64,000 bases of DNA from Nodosilinea sp. FACHB-131 (GCF_014695395.1 NZ_JACJOF010000016.1:62001-126000); one strand, 5' to 3'. Numbered from the stretch's first letter, positions 27,000 through 36,303 are shown. Numbers and translations: made by a program. The notes: generated by a model from the letters alone, not told the origin.

Positions 27000-27120
27000 C
27001 AAGCGGTGTCAGGGGATGAGGGAGATAGGGGAATGGATGAATTCAAAATTGAGAATTCAAAATTTTGAACTTTGAATCTTGCACTCCCCCTTCCTCACAC
27101 CTCACCTTCCTCATCCCCCT
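27000..27120. repeat. Purine/pyrimidine-rich intergenic filler
   Basis: Contains AATTCAAAATTGAGAATTCAAAATTTTGAA-like A/T repeats, broken here by position: TTCAAAATT units at about 27040-27070, then C/T-rich CCTTCCTCACACCTCACCTTCCTC. Similar purine or pyrimidine tracts occur at 16500, 38500, 40690, 49520, 57260 and 63920. Confidence 0.6.
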
Positions 27121-27126
27121 ATCTTT

Positions 27127-27390
27127 CTACCCTTTCCCATCCCCATCCTTGCCGCTGACAAAGCGATGGGCAACGGTTTCGGGCTGAATGGCGGAAAGAA
27201 TGGTATGGCCTGAGTCAGTGATAATGACGGCACGGGTGCGGCGACCGTAGGTGGCGTCGACTAGCTGCCCACGCTCGCGAGCGTCGGAGATAATGCGCTT
27301 AATGGGGGCAGACTCGGGGCTAACAATGGCAATTACCCGATTGGCCGATACGATATTGCCAAAGCCAATATTGATGAGCTTAATGTCCAT
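27127..27390 (-). CDS. RemA/DUF370 family protein
   Basis: An 87-residue member of the DUF370 (RemA/YlzA) family, DNA-binding regulators of extracellular matrix genes in Bacillus. The family's hallmark stretch [19 protein letters not shown] covers residues 7-25, then [36 protein letters not shown], almost entirely conserved; the final 15 residues are a charged, disordered tail. In cyanobacteria the function is not established. Divergent from rqcH; start ATG at 27390. Confidence 0.85.
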   Translation of the reverse strand: MDIKLINIGFGNIVSANRVIAIVSPESAPIKRIISDARERGQLVDATYGRRTRAVIITDSGHTILSAIQPETVAHRFVSGKDGDGKG

Positions 27391-27708
27391 AATATATAGA
27401 AGGGCGATAACGGGAGGTGCTGGTGCTAACGCCAGGGTTAACCCCCAACTGGCCAGAAAACCCGGGACTTTTTGGCACTATGCTCTACATTTGAGCCCAG
27501 ATGACTTATTGCCATACTAACGAATCCGTTTGGTGCTGAGGGTGAATATCGGGCGAAATTTCAGATTTTTGGCGTTTTCGTTCCCTGGGCTACATCGCTC
27601 GACCTAAGGGCGGCCCAATCGGGTCTTCTTAGCCCTTTTTTGGGTTTCCCCAGCTAACTTAGCCTTGGGATGCCTTGCTCACCCTGTCTCAGCCTGGAGG
27701 ATTGTCCT
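27391..27708. other. Divergent region between the RemA-like gene and rqcH
   Basis: About 318 bases with no gene. It holds a C/A-rich stretch and one hairpin-with-T-run described separately. GGAGG at 27696-27700 is the ribosome binding site for the GTG start at 27709. Confidence 0.6.
27605..27641 (+). terminator. Possible leader terminator ahead of rqcH
   Basis: An imperfect stem, AAGGGC pairing with GCCCTT, with an inner CCC-aatc-GGG, followed by TTTT on the plus strand. As no plus-strand gene lies immediately upstream, it would be in the rqcH leader; the stem is short and the call is tentative. Confidence 0.35.
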
Positions 27709-29463
27709 GTGCAGCCGGTTGACTTTACTACTCTGATGGCCCTGTGCCAGAGCCTCGAGGCCGACTGGGTGCCTGCCCGCTGCGAGACAGTGGTGCAAAT
27801 TGACACGACTACCCTGGCGCTGGCGCTCAGAACCCTCGATCGCCGTAGCTGGCTGACGATTTCGTGGCACCCCCAGGCAGCGCGGCTGCACCTAGGCGAT
27901 GCGCCGCCCAAGGGGCAGGATACGTTTACGTTTAGCCAGCAGTTGAAGCACCAGATTAGCCAGCTGGCGTTGGTGGCGATCGCCCCTGTTGCCCCCTGGG
28001 AGCGTGCGATCGACTTGCAGTTTGGCCCTCGGCCCGGCGATCCGCCCCAGTGGCACCTGTACGTTGAAATCATGGGCAAGTACAGCAACGTGATTCTGGC
28101 CAACGCCCAAAATCAAATTGTCACGGCTGCTCACCAGGTAAGCGATCAGCAGTCGCGGGTGCGACCCATTCAAACCGGCGACACCTACGTGCTGCCGCCA
28201 GCCATCATGAATACGCTGCCTAGCCTCAAGGAATCCCAAGTCTCTTGGCAGGATCGGGTGACGCTGGTGCCCACGACGCTTAAAAAAATGCTGATGCAGA
28301 GCTATGGGGGCTTGAGTTCGTCGCTGGTGCGATCGCTCCTCTCCGCCGCCAGCTTAACCTCCGACCAAGCCGCCGGAAGCCTGACCCAAAGCGACTGGGA
28401 TCGCCTGTATGAGGTTTGGCAGCGCTGGCTGGTCTGTCTTGAGAAGGGCGAGTTTCACCCTGGCTGGGCCGAGGGCGGCTACACCGTGCTCGATTGGGAA
28501 GGGGTAGCTCCGGTGGCGGATGTGCATACATTGCTAAATGAATACTATGGTCGCGAGATTGCCCTACAGCAGTTCGATCGCCTCAAAAACCAGATTCAGC
28601 AGCGGCTCAAGGGTGTGCTCGACAAGCTACGGCTTAAGGCCAACACCTTTGGGCAGCGCCTCGATCAATCGGCCCAGGCCGACCAGTACCGCCAGCAGGC
28701 CGATTTGCTGATGACCTACAGCCACCAGTGGCAACCGGGTATGACCCAGCTCACAGTAGAAGACTTTGACACCGGAGCACCCGTCACCCTCGCCATTGAC
28801 CCCGACAAAACGGCGATTCAGCAGGCCCAGCGCTTCTACAAACAACATCAAAAACTGAAGCGGGCCAAAGATGCGGTGGCCCCCCTGCTGGCCGAGGTGC
28901 AGGGCGAACTGGCCTACCTAGAGCAGGTGGAGGCGGCCCTAACCCAGCTCGCTACCTATGACGAACCGGCGGATTTGGAGGCGTTGATCGATATTCGCAA
29001 TGAGCTAGTTCAGCAGGGCTACATGGCCTCGCCTGACTACCGGCCAACTGAGCGCAGGGCCAACGATGAAGGCTTCCGTCGTCTACAGACCCCCGACGGC
29101 CTGCCGGTGCTAGTCGGCCGCAACAACCGCCAAAACGATCTGCTGATCTCAACGGTGGCCACCGACTACGATCTCTGGTTTCACACCCAGGAAATTCCTG
29201 GTAGCCACGTGCTGCTGCGGCTGGGGGCCGGGCAAGCGCCCAGCGATCGCGACTTGGCCTACGTCGCTGACTTAACCGCCTACTTTAGTCGCGCTCGCCA
29301 GGCCGATCAGGTGCCGGTGATCTATACCCAGCCTCGCCACGTCTACAAGCCCAAGGGCGCACGCCCCGGCATGGTGATCTACAAGCACGAAACGGTGATT
29401 TGGGGCCAGCCTCGCCGGGTCGAGCAGCAGCAAACTAAACCGCTAGAACCTGTAGAGGCTTAG
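27709..29463 (+). CDS. rqcH: Ribosome quality-control protein RqcH/Rqc2 (NFACT family)
   Basis: Binds stalled 50S-peptidyl-tRNA complexes and directs addition of a C-terminal alanine tail. From the GTG at 27709 (MQPVDFTTLMALC) with GGAGG 8 bases upstream, the protein has 584 residues. The NFACT-N domain covers about 1-200, a helix-hairpin-helix and coiled coil the middle (QQFDRLKNQIQQRLKGVLD; RFYKQHQKLKRAKDAV), and the NFACT-R domain the C-terminal third with the family motif DLWFHTQEIPGSHVLLRLG near 500-518. The usual annotation of a start at 27670 would prepend 13 unlikely residues. Formerly called fibronectin-binding protein A-like. Confidence 0.93.
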   Translation: MQPVDFTTLMALCQSLEADWVPARCETVVQIDTTTLALALRTLDRRSWLTISWHPQAARLHLGDAPPKGQDTFTFSQQLKHQISQLALVAIAPVAPWERAIDLQFGPRPGDPPQWHLYVEIMGKYSNVILANAQNQIVTAAHQVSDQQSRVRPIQTGDTYVLPPAIMNTLPSLKESQVSWQDRVTLVPTTLKKMLMQSYGGLSSSLVRSLLSAASLTSDQAAGSLTQSDWDRLYEVWQRWLVCLEKGEFHPGWAEGGYTVLDWEGVAPVADVHTLLNEYYGREIALQQFDRLKNQIQQRLKGVLDKLRLKANTFGQRLDQSAQADQYRQQADLLMTYSHQWQPGMTQLTVEDFDTGAPVTLAIDPDKTAIQQAQRFYKQHQKLKRAKDAVAPLLAEVQGELAYLEQVEAALTQLATYDEPADLEALIDIRNELVQQGYMASPDYRPTERRANDEGFRRLQTPDGLPVLVGRNNRQNDLLISTVATDYDLWFHTQEIPGSHVLLRLGAGQAPSDRDLAYVADLTAYFSRARQADQVPVIYTQPRHVYKPKGARPGMVIYKHETVIWGQPRRVEQQQTKPLEPVEA

Positions 29464-29519
29464 CGAGTCTTGCTTATCATTACTTGTTTAGAAATGGATA
29501 TTTGAGGGTTTACGGATAC

Positions 29520-30704
29520 CTACATCAGCGGCGGCACCGTCAACCCTTTCAGCGTCTTGGCGGCCGCCGTTAGCCCCTTACCCTGTACCAGCACCACGAA
29601 ATTCCCCAGGCCCATGGGGTTGATCAGCTGGTGAAGTTTGTCGCGTCGTTGGATGGCGAGGTTGACGGTGGCGGGGTCGCTGGCCTGAATTTGGCCGAGG
29701 GCAGCGAGGCGATCGCCCAAGCCCAGCGCCATCAAAAACATGCCCTGCTGCGTTGCCCCCAGGGTTTCTAAGCCGCAGTGTTCCCCCTGTCGCTCCAATG
29801 CCGTGAAGTTGACATGGGCGGTAATGTCTTGGTGGCCGAGGTGACTGTAGGGGTTGTCGTGGTGGGCGTGTTGGTAGTAGCACTGGAGCGTGCCCTGGGC
29901 GCGGGCGCGGCTGTAGTAGCGGCTGGCGGGGTAGCCGTAGTCAACGGTGAGCACATAGCCCCGATGCAGCTTGGCAGCGACGGTTTTCATCCAATCAAGC
30001 GCGGCGAGATGAACCTCGGTGCGGTAATCAGGGGCATATTGGGGATCGGCTAGGTCGATGCCGACAAAGGCAAAGTAGTCGGCTAAACGCGAGGTCGATG
30101 GAGCATCCAAGACTTCTACTACAGGGGCGTTTGGGCCGTCGGCTAGAGTGATGTAGACTTCTTTCAATCCCAATTCTGTCATCACGATCTGGTGCACGGG
30201 CAGGGCATCGACCAGTTCGTTAGTGAAAAAACAGCCGGTGATGCTGTCGTCAGGAATGTCTTCTAGATTCAGCCAGGTAACGCGTCCAGCCCAAGGCGAC
30301 AGGCGCTGCTCCTGGGCGGCTCGCAGTCGGTCAGACTTCTCAACAATTTGATAGCTCAGGGCGGCAAAGCAGTCGGGAAAATGGTTTTGCAAGGCACCTA
30401 GCGCATCGGCGGCGATTAGCCCTTGGCCTGCCCCCATTTCCACCAGCGAGAAGGGATTGGGGCGGCCCAAATGCTCCCACATTTCGGCAAACTGATTGGC
30501 CAACAGTTCGCCAAAGTCGTGGCCTAGGTGGGCCGAGGTAACGAAGTCGCCTTCAAACCCAAGGATGGCGTCTTTGCTAGTGTAGTAGCCGCCCTGGGGA
30601 TGGTAGAGAGCTAGCTCCATAAATTCGGCAAAGGAGATGCGCTGGTGGGGCGACTGGCGAATGCGATCGCACAGCACCTGGTACAAATCTGGGTTGTGGG
30701 GCAT
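29520..30704 (-). CDS. MidA/NDUFAF7-like class I SAM-dependent methyltransferase
   Basis: A 394-residue protein of the DUF185/MidA family; the eukaryotic relative NDUFAF7 methylates an arginine of complex I. The N-terminal pocket contains FAEFMELALYHPQGGYY, FVTSAHLGHDFGELLANQF and the SAM-binding VEMGAGQGLIAADAL near residues 93-107. A GCFFTNELVDALPVHQI segment and a VDYGY motif further on are typical. Cyanobacteria possess NDH-1, so a complex-I-like substrate is possible. It overlaps no neighbour; 3 bases separate it from the thioredoxin-domain gene, so the two are cotranscribed. Confidence 0.87.
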   Translation of the reverse strand: MPHNPDLYQVLCDRIRQSPHQRISFAEFMELALYHPQGGYYTSKDAILGFEGDFVTSAHLGHDFGELLANQFAEMWEHLGRPNPFSLVEMGAGQGLIAADALGALQNHFPDCFAALSYQIVEKSDRLRAAQEQRLSPWAGRVTWLNLEDIPDDSITGCFFTNELVDALPVHQIVMTELGLKEVYITLADGPNAPVVEVLDAPSTSRLADYFAFVGIDLADPQYAPDYRTEVHLAALDWMKTVAAKLHRGYVLTVDYGYPASRYYSRARAQGTLQCYYQHAHHDNPYSHLGHQDITAHVNFTALERQGEHCGLETLGATQQGMFLMALGLGDRLAALGQIQASDPATVNLAIQRRDKLHQLINPMGLGNFVVLVQGKGLTAAAKTLKGLTVPPLM

Positions 30705-30707
30705 AGG

Positions 30708-32762
30708 TTAGCGGGGCCGGAGGGTTTGTAACTGCTGCCGTAGTTTATCCACAGAATCTGCCACGGCTAAACAGGTGGTGCCTCGGCACACCATGCCCAC
30801 CGCATCAGCGGACAGATCATTGGAAACGGTGAAAACAGTCGTTGGCCAATAGTCTGCCGCTAATTTAGGAATAATGTCTGCTACAGCTTTAACCACAGTG
30901 CCGTTGCGAAACCAGTTAAGGCCCGCCAGCAAACTGGGGCAGGCGCGAGGAATTTGCTCTAGGACGGTGCCAAAGGCCTGTAAGGTGCGATCGGCGCGGT
31001 CCAAATAGTTAAGATTGTCGGTGAGCAGAGATAGACGCACGAGGTTAGCAACGGCTACCCCATTCGCCGCCGGGGTCGCGCTGTCTTGGTAAGGACGCTC
31101 CTGCACCAGCAAATCTTCGCCAGCGGCGGTGCTGAAATAGCCTCCCTGATCAGCGCTCCACAGTAAATGGTCGAACTCTTGCTGGGTTGAAATCGCCAGC
31201 GTCAACCAGTCGGTGTCGGTCTTGGAGCCGGGTGTGGCCAAGCTGGCCTGATGCAGGTCGAGAAACGCCTTGATCAGCAGGGCATAGTCTTCCGATTGGG
31301 CCTGCACCCGGGGCACGCCGTCGTAACCCAAGCGGTGCAGCTGACTGCCAATCCACTGGTGCTGGCGAATGTGCTCGGCGGCAGTGGTAGCGGTGGCCAG
31401 ATAATCGAGGTTCTGCAACACCGTTGCTGCCCGTGCCAGGCCAGAAATCATCAGGCTGTTCCACGCCACAATCAGCTTGGTGTCGGTGACGGGGGGAATG
31501 CGCCTTGGCCAGGTCTGGGTCTTAGCCGCCTGGTTATCGATCGCTGGGGGAAAAGTCTCTAACTCAGCCGCCGGGGTGCCGTAGCGCAGGGTGAAAAGCT
31601 GATCGAGGGCCGATTCGACCTCGCTGGAGAGGGGGCCAAGGTCAAATCTTTGCAGCACGATTTGCCCCTCAAAGTTGCCCTGGGGAGTCACCGCAAAAGC
31701 ATTCGCCAACGCGTTCAACTGGTCAGCGGTCAGTGCCGATTCCAAAGTCTTGTAGGGCCAGGCGTAGAATGCGCCTTCCTCTGGCTCGATGTCGTTGGGG
31801 GTGACAAAGCTGTCGGCATCCTGAGCGGCATAGAAATAACCGTCTGGGGCGGTCATTTCACGCAAGAGCCAGGTGTGGGTAAGGGCGATCGCCCGCTCAA
31901 AGGCCGGTTCTCGCTGCCCGCTAGCCCACAGGTCAGCCAGATACTCCACAATCATGCCGTTATCGTAGAGCATCTTCTCAAAGTGCGGCACCGTCCAGCT
32001 CGGGTCGACGGTGTAGCGGTGAAAGCCGCCGCCTACGTGATCATAGATGCCGCCCAGGGCCATGTCTTGTCCTCGCTGGCCGCAGAGGTGCGCCACATCC
32101 AGCTCCAGATCAAACCGCAGCCCACCCAGCACCGCTGCCGCGTAGGGAATCATGGGAAAGCAGGTGCCCTGGCCTGAGGGGATAAGAATTTTGGCGTTGG
32201 TCGTTAATCCTGCATAGAGCACATCTGCCGATGGAATTGCCGGAGTTTCTGGCAGCTGCGCGCCCTGGTGCAGATTGCCCATCACCGCCTCGGTGATCTC
32301 GGCTAAGCGAGCTTTTTCGGTGTCGTAGAACTGGCGCAGGGTCGTGAGCACCTGCAAAAAACCAGGTCGCCCGTACTTCTGCTCTAGCGGAAAATAAGTG
32401 CCTCCATAGAACGGTACCCGCGTTTCAGGGTGCAGCATTACGTTCAATGGCCAGCCCCCCTGGCCGGTCAGCATTTGCAGCACCTGCATGTAGATGCTGT
32501 CGATATCGGGCCGCTCTTCGCGATCGACCTTGATGGGGATAAAGTTGGCGTTCATATAGGATGCGATCGCCTCATCCGAGAACGCTTCCCCCTCCATCAC
32601 CGTGCACCAGTGGCAGCTGGAATAGCCAATGGAGAGAAAAATTGGCTTGTCATCGGCTCTCGCCCGCTCCAAGGCCTCATCACACCAGGGCCACCAATCG
32701 ACCGGGTTTTCGGCATGCTTCCGCAGATACAGACTGGGCGAATCTGCCAGACGATTAGTCAT
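30708..32762 (-). CDS. Thioredoxin-domain protein, DUF255/YyaL family
   Basis: A 684-residue protein of the family containing human SPATA20. The N-terminal DUF255 thioredoxin-like domain carries the cysteine motif SSCHWCTVMEGEAF at about residues 47-60. The rest is an (alpha/alpha)6 barrel resembling a glycoside hydrolase or cellobiose epimerase, with repeats such as PHFEKMLYDNGMIVEYLADL and AARTATVLQNL-like helices. No signal peptide. Function is unproven. First gene of a pair with the MidA-like methyltransferase. Confidence 0.87.
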   Translation of the reverse strand: MTNRLADSPSLYLRKHAENPVDWWPWCDEALERARADDKPIFLSIGYSSCHWCTVMEGEAFSDEAIASYMNANFIPIKVDREERPDIDSIYMQVLQMLTGQGGWPLNVMLHPETRVPFYGGTYFPLEQKYGRPGFLQVLTTLRQFYDTEKARLAEITEAVMGNLHQGAQLPETPAIPSADVLYAGLTTNAKILIPSGQGTCFPMIPYAAAVLGGLRFDLELDVAHLCGQRGQDMALGGIYDHVGGGFHRYTVDPSWTVPHFEKMLYDNGMIVEYLADLWASGQREPAFERAIALTHTWLLREMTAPDGYFYAAQDADSFVTPNDIEPEEGAFYAWPYKTLESALTADQLNALANAFAVTPQGNFEGQIVLQRFDLGPLSSEVESALDQLFTLRYGTPAAELETFPPAIDNQAAKTQTWPRRIPPVTDTKLIVAWNSLMISGLARAATVLQNLDYLATATTAAEHIRQHQWIGSQLHRLGYDGVPRVQAQSEDYALLIKAFLDLHQASLATPGSKTDTDWLTLAISTQQEFDHLLWSADQGGYFSTAAGEDLLVQERPYQDSATPAANGVAVANLVRLSLLTDNLNYLDRADRTLQAFGTVLEQIPRACPSLLAGLNWFRNGTVVKAVADIIPKLAADYWPTTVFTVSNDLSADAVGMVCRGTTCLAVADSVDKLRQQLQTLRPR

Positions 32763-32925
32763 AAAATTGAGTGGATGGGGGCTTGATCAAGCTAACACGT
32801 GAAAGTTGGGGGTGCGGGGCAAATTCTAAGATTTGGCACGCACAGGATAGAAAAAGCCAGCAATGTTCTAAGCGCTGGTGCTGAAAGCGTTCAAAATTTT
32901 TTGAGATTCAGGTTGAGACAAACCG

Positions 32926-33171
32926 CTAGGCAACCTCTTCCAACACAGGAACATACTTCGTCTCATAGTTCTCAATTAAGGCACCAATGACGTCCATCAT
33001 TGAAGCAAGCGGATGTTCTTCATCTTCGCCCACTTGATCGATAAGCCTGTCTAGCAAGGCTACCAATTGCTCGTATTGTTCATCAGTATGGGGGACAAAT
33101 ACAGTGTTGGCTACGGGTTGCCAAGCGGCAATAGTTTGATCGAGATTAATGCTCTGAATCATTCTTTCCAT
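32926..33171 (-). CDS. HigA-like antitoxin, short form lacking the HTH
   Basis: An 81-residue protein whose middle (DEQYEQLVALLDRLIDQVGE, then HPLASMMDVIGALIENYE) matches the N-terminal toxin-binding half of COG5499-type HigA antitoxins. It ends at VPVLEEVA, before the helix-turn-helix found in the 135-residue relative at 54387. The sequence immediately beyond the stop does not continue the domain, so this is a short version rather than one obvious frameshift. It overlaps the 3' end of the HigB remnant by 13 bases. Start ATG at 33171. Confidence 0.7.
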   Translation of the reverse strand: MERMIQSINLDQTIAAWQPVANTVFVPHTDEQYEQLVALLDRLIDQVGEDEEHPLASMMDVIGALIENYETKYVPVLEEVA

Positions 33172-33447
33172 CTCCCTTCGTCATATTCTGCGTGGGTCAA
33201 TATAGCCCGGATGTAGACTTTGCTTCGATTGTAGTGAATAGCTGCAACAAGCCGAGCTTTGTTGCCTCCAATATTGAAGACAGTTAATTTTCCAACTTGA
33301 TCGGCAGACGGAATGAGCCGCCGAAGTTCAGCAAAATTGGCAAAAGTTATTCTCTTTGATGATCCTGTACCACTGAGCAAGAGCAGTGCGTGTATTCGGA
33401 TGCAGTGCGGCAAACTCATTGAGCCGCTTACGCGTGATCACATGCAT
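33159..33447 (-). pseudogene. higB: HigB toxin gene broken by a one-base frameshift
   Basis: From the ATG at 33447 the frame gives MHVITRKRLNEFAALHPNTR, then TALAQWYRIIKENNF, and stops after four more codons. One base must be removed within the AAAA at 33342-33345 (TTTT on the coding strand) to continue in the family's FANFAELRRLIPSADQVGKL, LTVFNIGGNKARLVAAI and ILTHAEYDEGRW. Those are the HigB (RelE-like mRNA interferase) signatures. So the toxin is inactive as read, unless the site slips during translation or the extra base is a sequencing error. Its partner antitoxin follows at 32926. Confidence 0.8.
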
Positions 33448-33539
33448 ACCAAGTTATTTGCGTCTCCTTCTAACGAGGATTGTTTCTACTATGACATTTG
33501 CGGCAAGGTAGAGGCTATGGCGTAACGAATGCTTTGCCT

Positions 33540-34250
33540 ATGCAGATTCAGTTTCCAGAGAGCTGGCCGACGACGCCTGCTGAGGCGATCGCCCTTCAGC
33601 AAACCCTCGCGCCCCAAATCGTCCTTCAAGACCGCATCCCCAAACCGATTCGCTACGTTGCCGGGGTGGATGCGGGGTTTGAGGATGAGGGCGAAACGAC
33701 CCGCGCTGCTGTGGTGGTGCTGTCGTTCCCCGACTTGACCCCGGTGGACGAGGTGCTGGTGCGGCAGCCTACCGTCTTTCCCTACGTGCCGGGGTTGCTG
33801 TCGTTTCGAGAAGTGCCTGCGGTGCTGGCGGCACTGGCGCAGCTCAAAACCGAACCGGATGTAATTCTCTGCGATGGCCAGGGGATCGCGCATCCTCGGC
33901 GGTTAGGCATTGCGTCGCATTTGGGGTTGTTGTGCGATCGCCCCACCATTGGCGTGGCCAAGTCGCGCTTGGTAGGCACCCACGTTGAGGTGCCGCCCGA
34001 CAAAGGAATTTGGGTACCGCTGATGGATCGGGGCGATCGCATTGGAGCCGTGCTGCGCAACCGCGCCAATACCAAACCGCTGTACATTTCCCCCGGTCAC
34101 TACACAACGCTAGAAACGGCCATCGACCTGGTGTTGCGATGCAGCACGAAATACCGCCTGCCCGAAACTACCCGCTACGCCGATCGCCTGGCGTCCTCCG
34201 GTACGGCGCGATCGGCGTTAGGGGAAGCGCAGCAGGGTCGATTGTTTTAG
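33540..34250 (+). CDS. nfi: Endonuclease V
   Basis: Nicks DNA (or RNA) near deoxyinosine produced by adenine deamination. From the ATG at 33540 (MQIQFPESWPTTP) there are 236 residues. The catalytic AGVDAGF Asp is near residue 43; the base-recognition loop FPYVPGLLSFREVP near 80-94; the second catalytic site LCDGQGIAHPRRLGIASHLG near 110-130; and VAKSRLVG near 140. All active-site acids are present. The frame extends to 33498 but those residues are unsupported. It overlaps no gene and stands apart from the decayed TA locus upstream. Confidence 0.92.
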   Translation: MQIQFPESWPTTPAEAIALQQTLAPQIVLQDRIPKPIRYVAGVDAGFEDEGETTRAAVVVLSFPDLTPVDEVLVRQPTVFPYVPGLLSFREVPAVLAALAQLKTEPDVILCDGQGIAHPRRLGIASHLGLLCDRPTIGVAKSRLVGTHVEVPPDKGIWVPLMDRGDRIGAVLRNRANTKPLYISPGHYTTLETAIDLVLRCSTKYRLPETTRYADRLASSGTARSALGEAQQGRLF

Positions 34251-34282
34251 CGAGGGCAGCACCTAGGGGTGAATGGTACTAA

Positions 34283-35212
34283 CTATCGTCCCAGACGACT
34301 TAGCAGCTTTCCTGCTTTACGCCTAAGGGTTTTTATTGGAGATGGGGCGACGGAGGGCACTTCTGCTGGGCGGCTGTCGGGGTCGCGTAGGTAGCGGTAG
34401 TGAGCCCAAATATCCCAGTAGGGGCAGCCGGGTTGAATACGGTAGCCTGCCCAGTGCAGATAGTCGAGGGGCTTGTTTACGTTTGGATCACTCAGCGTCA
34501 TGCCCTCTTGAACAAAGTGGGGACTGCCCGCCCAGTTGCCGGGGCCGCCGCCGGGCTGGCGTACTAGGTTAAACCGTCGCGCCATGCGCTTGAGAATCAG
34601 GTAGTTAATGATCGGCTGGTCGGAGGTTTTTTCGGAGAAGTCGAAATAGTCGGGATGGGCGGCGCATTCGGCAAAGGTGTCGTAGAGGTCTTGCTCGCTG
34701 ACCAGCCCCTTCTTAGAACCCCAAAAGCCGCAGTTAAACATATCCTCTAGCTCGGCGGGGGTAAAAACACCCTGCTCAACAATAGCGGGGGCGAACACGT
34801 TGCGAATGCCGCCTCGGTGCTGGTAGTCGTAGCTGATAAAGTCGTGGTTGTCGAGGGCGTCGAGGACTTTGGCGATCGCGCTAAACACCACCACATCGGT
34901 ATCGATGTAGAGGAAGCGATCGAAGGGGCCAAACCAACAGGCCTGCTTGCGAAACTGGTTGGGTCGCGCAAAGAACCCCTCGCCAAAGATGCCGTGCAAA
35001 TTTTCTGACAACCTCTGAATGAACGCCAGGTCGGGATAGACCTCAACCCCATAGTCCCGGCCCAGCACCTCGGCCACCTGGTGGTAGTCGTCGTTGTAGG
35101 GAATCAGCATGACGGGGATGCTGGGGTCATGGGCGCGAATGCTGTTGAGGCAGGCGATCGCGTGGTCGAGCACTTTGTCGTTGGCTGTAATGTAAATGCC
35201 GCGCGGGGTCAT
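34283..35212 (-). CDS. GT-A fold glycosyltransferase-like protein, paralog 1
   Basis: A 309-residue cytoplasmic protein resembling GT8/GT2-type transferases; proteins of this kind occur as tandem paralogs in cyanobacteria (comparable to Nostoc Npun_R2821/R2823). The N-terminus is GIYITANDKVLDHAIACLNS, the metal/nucleotide-binding DxD is in FLYIDTDVVVF near residue 103, and a conserved FNCGFWGSKKG follows. The C-terminal helix is basic. It probably transfers a sugar in exopolysaccharide or glycolipid synthesis; donor and acceptor are unknown. Only 8 bases separate it from the paralog upstream. Confidence 0.75.
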   Translation of the reverse strand: MTPRGIYITANDKVLDHAIACLNSIRAHDPSIPVMLIPYNDDYHQVAEVLGRDYGVEVYPDLAFIQRLSENLHGIFGEGFFARPNQFRKQACWFGPFDRFLYIDTDVVVFSAIAKVLDALDNHDFISYDYQHRGGIRNVFAPAIVEQGVFTPAELEDMFNCGFWGSKKGLVSEQDLYDTFAECAAHPDYFDFSEKTSDQPIINYLILKRMARRFNLVRQPGGGPGNWAGSPHFVQEGMTLSDPNVNKPLDYLHWAGYRIQPGCPYWDIWAHYRYLRDPDSRPAEVPSVAPSPIKTLRRKAGKLLSRLGR

Positions 35213-35220
35213 AGCAATCC

Positions 35221-36210
35221 TCAGGGGAGCAACTGGGCCAGGGGTTTAAGGTACCGTCGCCAGCCTTGGGGCTTGGCTGTCACTAGTTTGCCCGTTAGCG
35301 TTGGGCGATTCTCAGAATCGTGCAGATAGCGGTAGTGCAAAAACACATCGCGATAGGGAAGGTCAACGTTCTCGCCGTTGCAGAGACGGGCAAACAGCTG
35401 GGATGACAGGCCGATGTAGTGCAGATACAGCAGCGGCACGCCTTTGTCATAGACGCGGTGATTCTCAGTGGTGAAGTGTTGAGAGGTGACAGAATTACCG
35501 GTGCGTTGAGCGGTTGGCAGGGTCAGCGCCAGGTTGCAGGAGTTGGCTCTGCGCCGCATGACCAGGTAGTTGAGAATGGTTTGGTCTGGGGCCATGGGGT
35601 ACAGCACCGCTGCTTCTCCAGCCTTCAGCCAATCCAAAATGTCCTGGCCGTGATCAAGATCAAACAACCCTCGGCGACTGGCGTAGAAGCCCGAGCAAAA
35701 TGCCTGCCGCTGCAACTGCTCCGCTGAAAACAGCTGCTCCATCCATCCAGAGTTCAGGTCGTACACATGACTGAGGTCTTTGTGCTGAAAGTCGTAGGTG
35801 ACCCAGTCGTGTTCGTCCAGCGCGTTGAACACTGGGGATGGCTCGCTGAGCAGTAGGGTATCAGCATCCATATAAATGAAGCGATCGAAGGGGCCGTCAA
35901 AGGCGCAGAATCGGCGATGGGTGCCCATGCGGTGTACACCAGCGCTGCCGATCGCATCCCACTGCTGCCGAGCGGTGGGATGGGTGGCCCAGATTTGCTC
36001 TACCCAGGCATCCCATCGCTGAATGGAGGCGGTGTCGTCGTAGAGGGTGAGGTGGGGGCGCGATCGCACCAGGTCCCGAAGCCGAGCCACTTGGTCGTCG
36101 TAGGGGTAAATGCACACCGGCATCCCTGGGGCAGAGACTTCGATGCTGTTGATTAAAGCGACGATTTGGTCGTAGACGCGATCGTTGCCGAGAGTGCAAA
36201 TGCCGTCCAT
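35221..36210 (-). CDS. GT-A fold glycosyltransferase-like protein, paralog 2
   Basis: A 329-residue paralog of the downstream gene with the same layout: GICTLGNDRVYDQIVALINS at the N-terminus, a DAD in FIYMDADTLLL near residue 114, and the parallel FCSGFYASRRG. It precedes paralog 1 directly, indicating tandem duplication, although the sequences have diverged substantially. Function as for paralog 1, unproven. Confidence 0.75.
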   Translation of the reverse strand: MDGICTLGNDRVYDQIVALINSIEVSAPGMPVCIYPYDDQVARLRDLVRSRPHLTLYDDTASIQRWDAWVEQIWATHPTARQQWDAIGSAGVHRMGTHRRFCAFDGPFDRFIYMDADTLLLSEPSPVFNALDEHDWVTYDFQHKDLSHVYDLNSGWMEQLFSAEQLQRQAFCSGFYASRRGLFDLDHGQDILDWLKAGEAAVLYPMAPDQTILNYLVMRRRANSCNLALTLPTAQRTGNSVTSQHFTTENHRVYDKGVPLLYLHYIGLSSQLFARLCNGENVDLPYRDVFLHYRYLHDSENRPTLTGKLVTAKPQGWRRYLKPLAQLLP

Positions 36211-36225
36211 TCAAGTTACCTCAAT

Positions 36226-36242
36226 GGTGGGCAGTGCCCACC
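36226..36242. repeat. Short interspersed palindrome GGTGGGCAGTGCCCACC
   Basis: Eight-base arms around one central G, in the gap between two glycosyltransferase genes. Near-identical GTGGGCAATGCCCAC elements recur in many cyanobacterial genomes. Confidence 0.55.
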
Positions 36243-36303
36243 CTACTTTCTAAATACTTCCCTATCTCCCTTCTCTTCCTCATCTCCTCACTCGTCCACT
36301 CCC

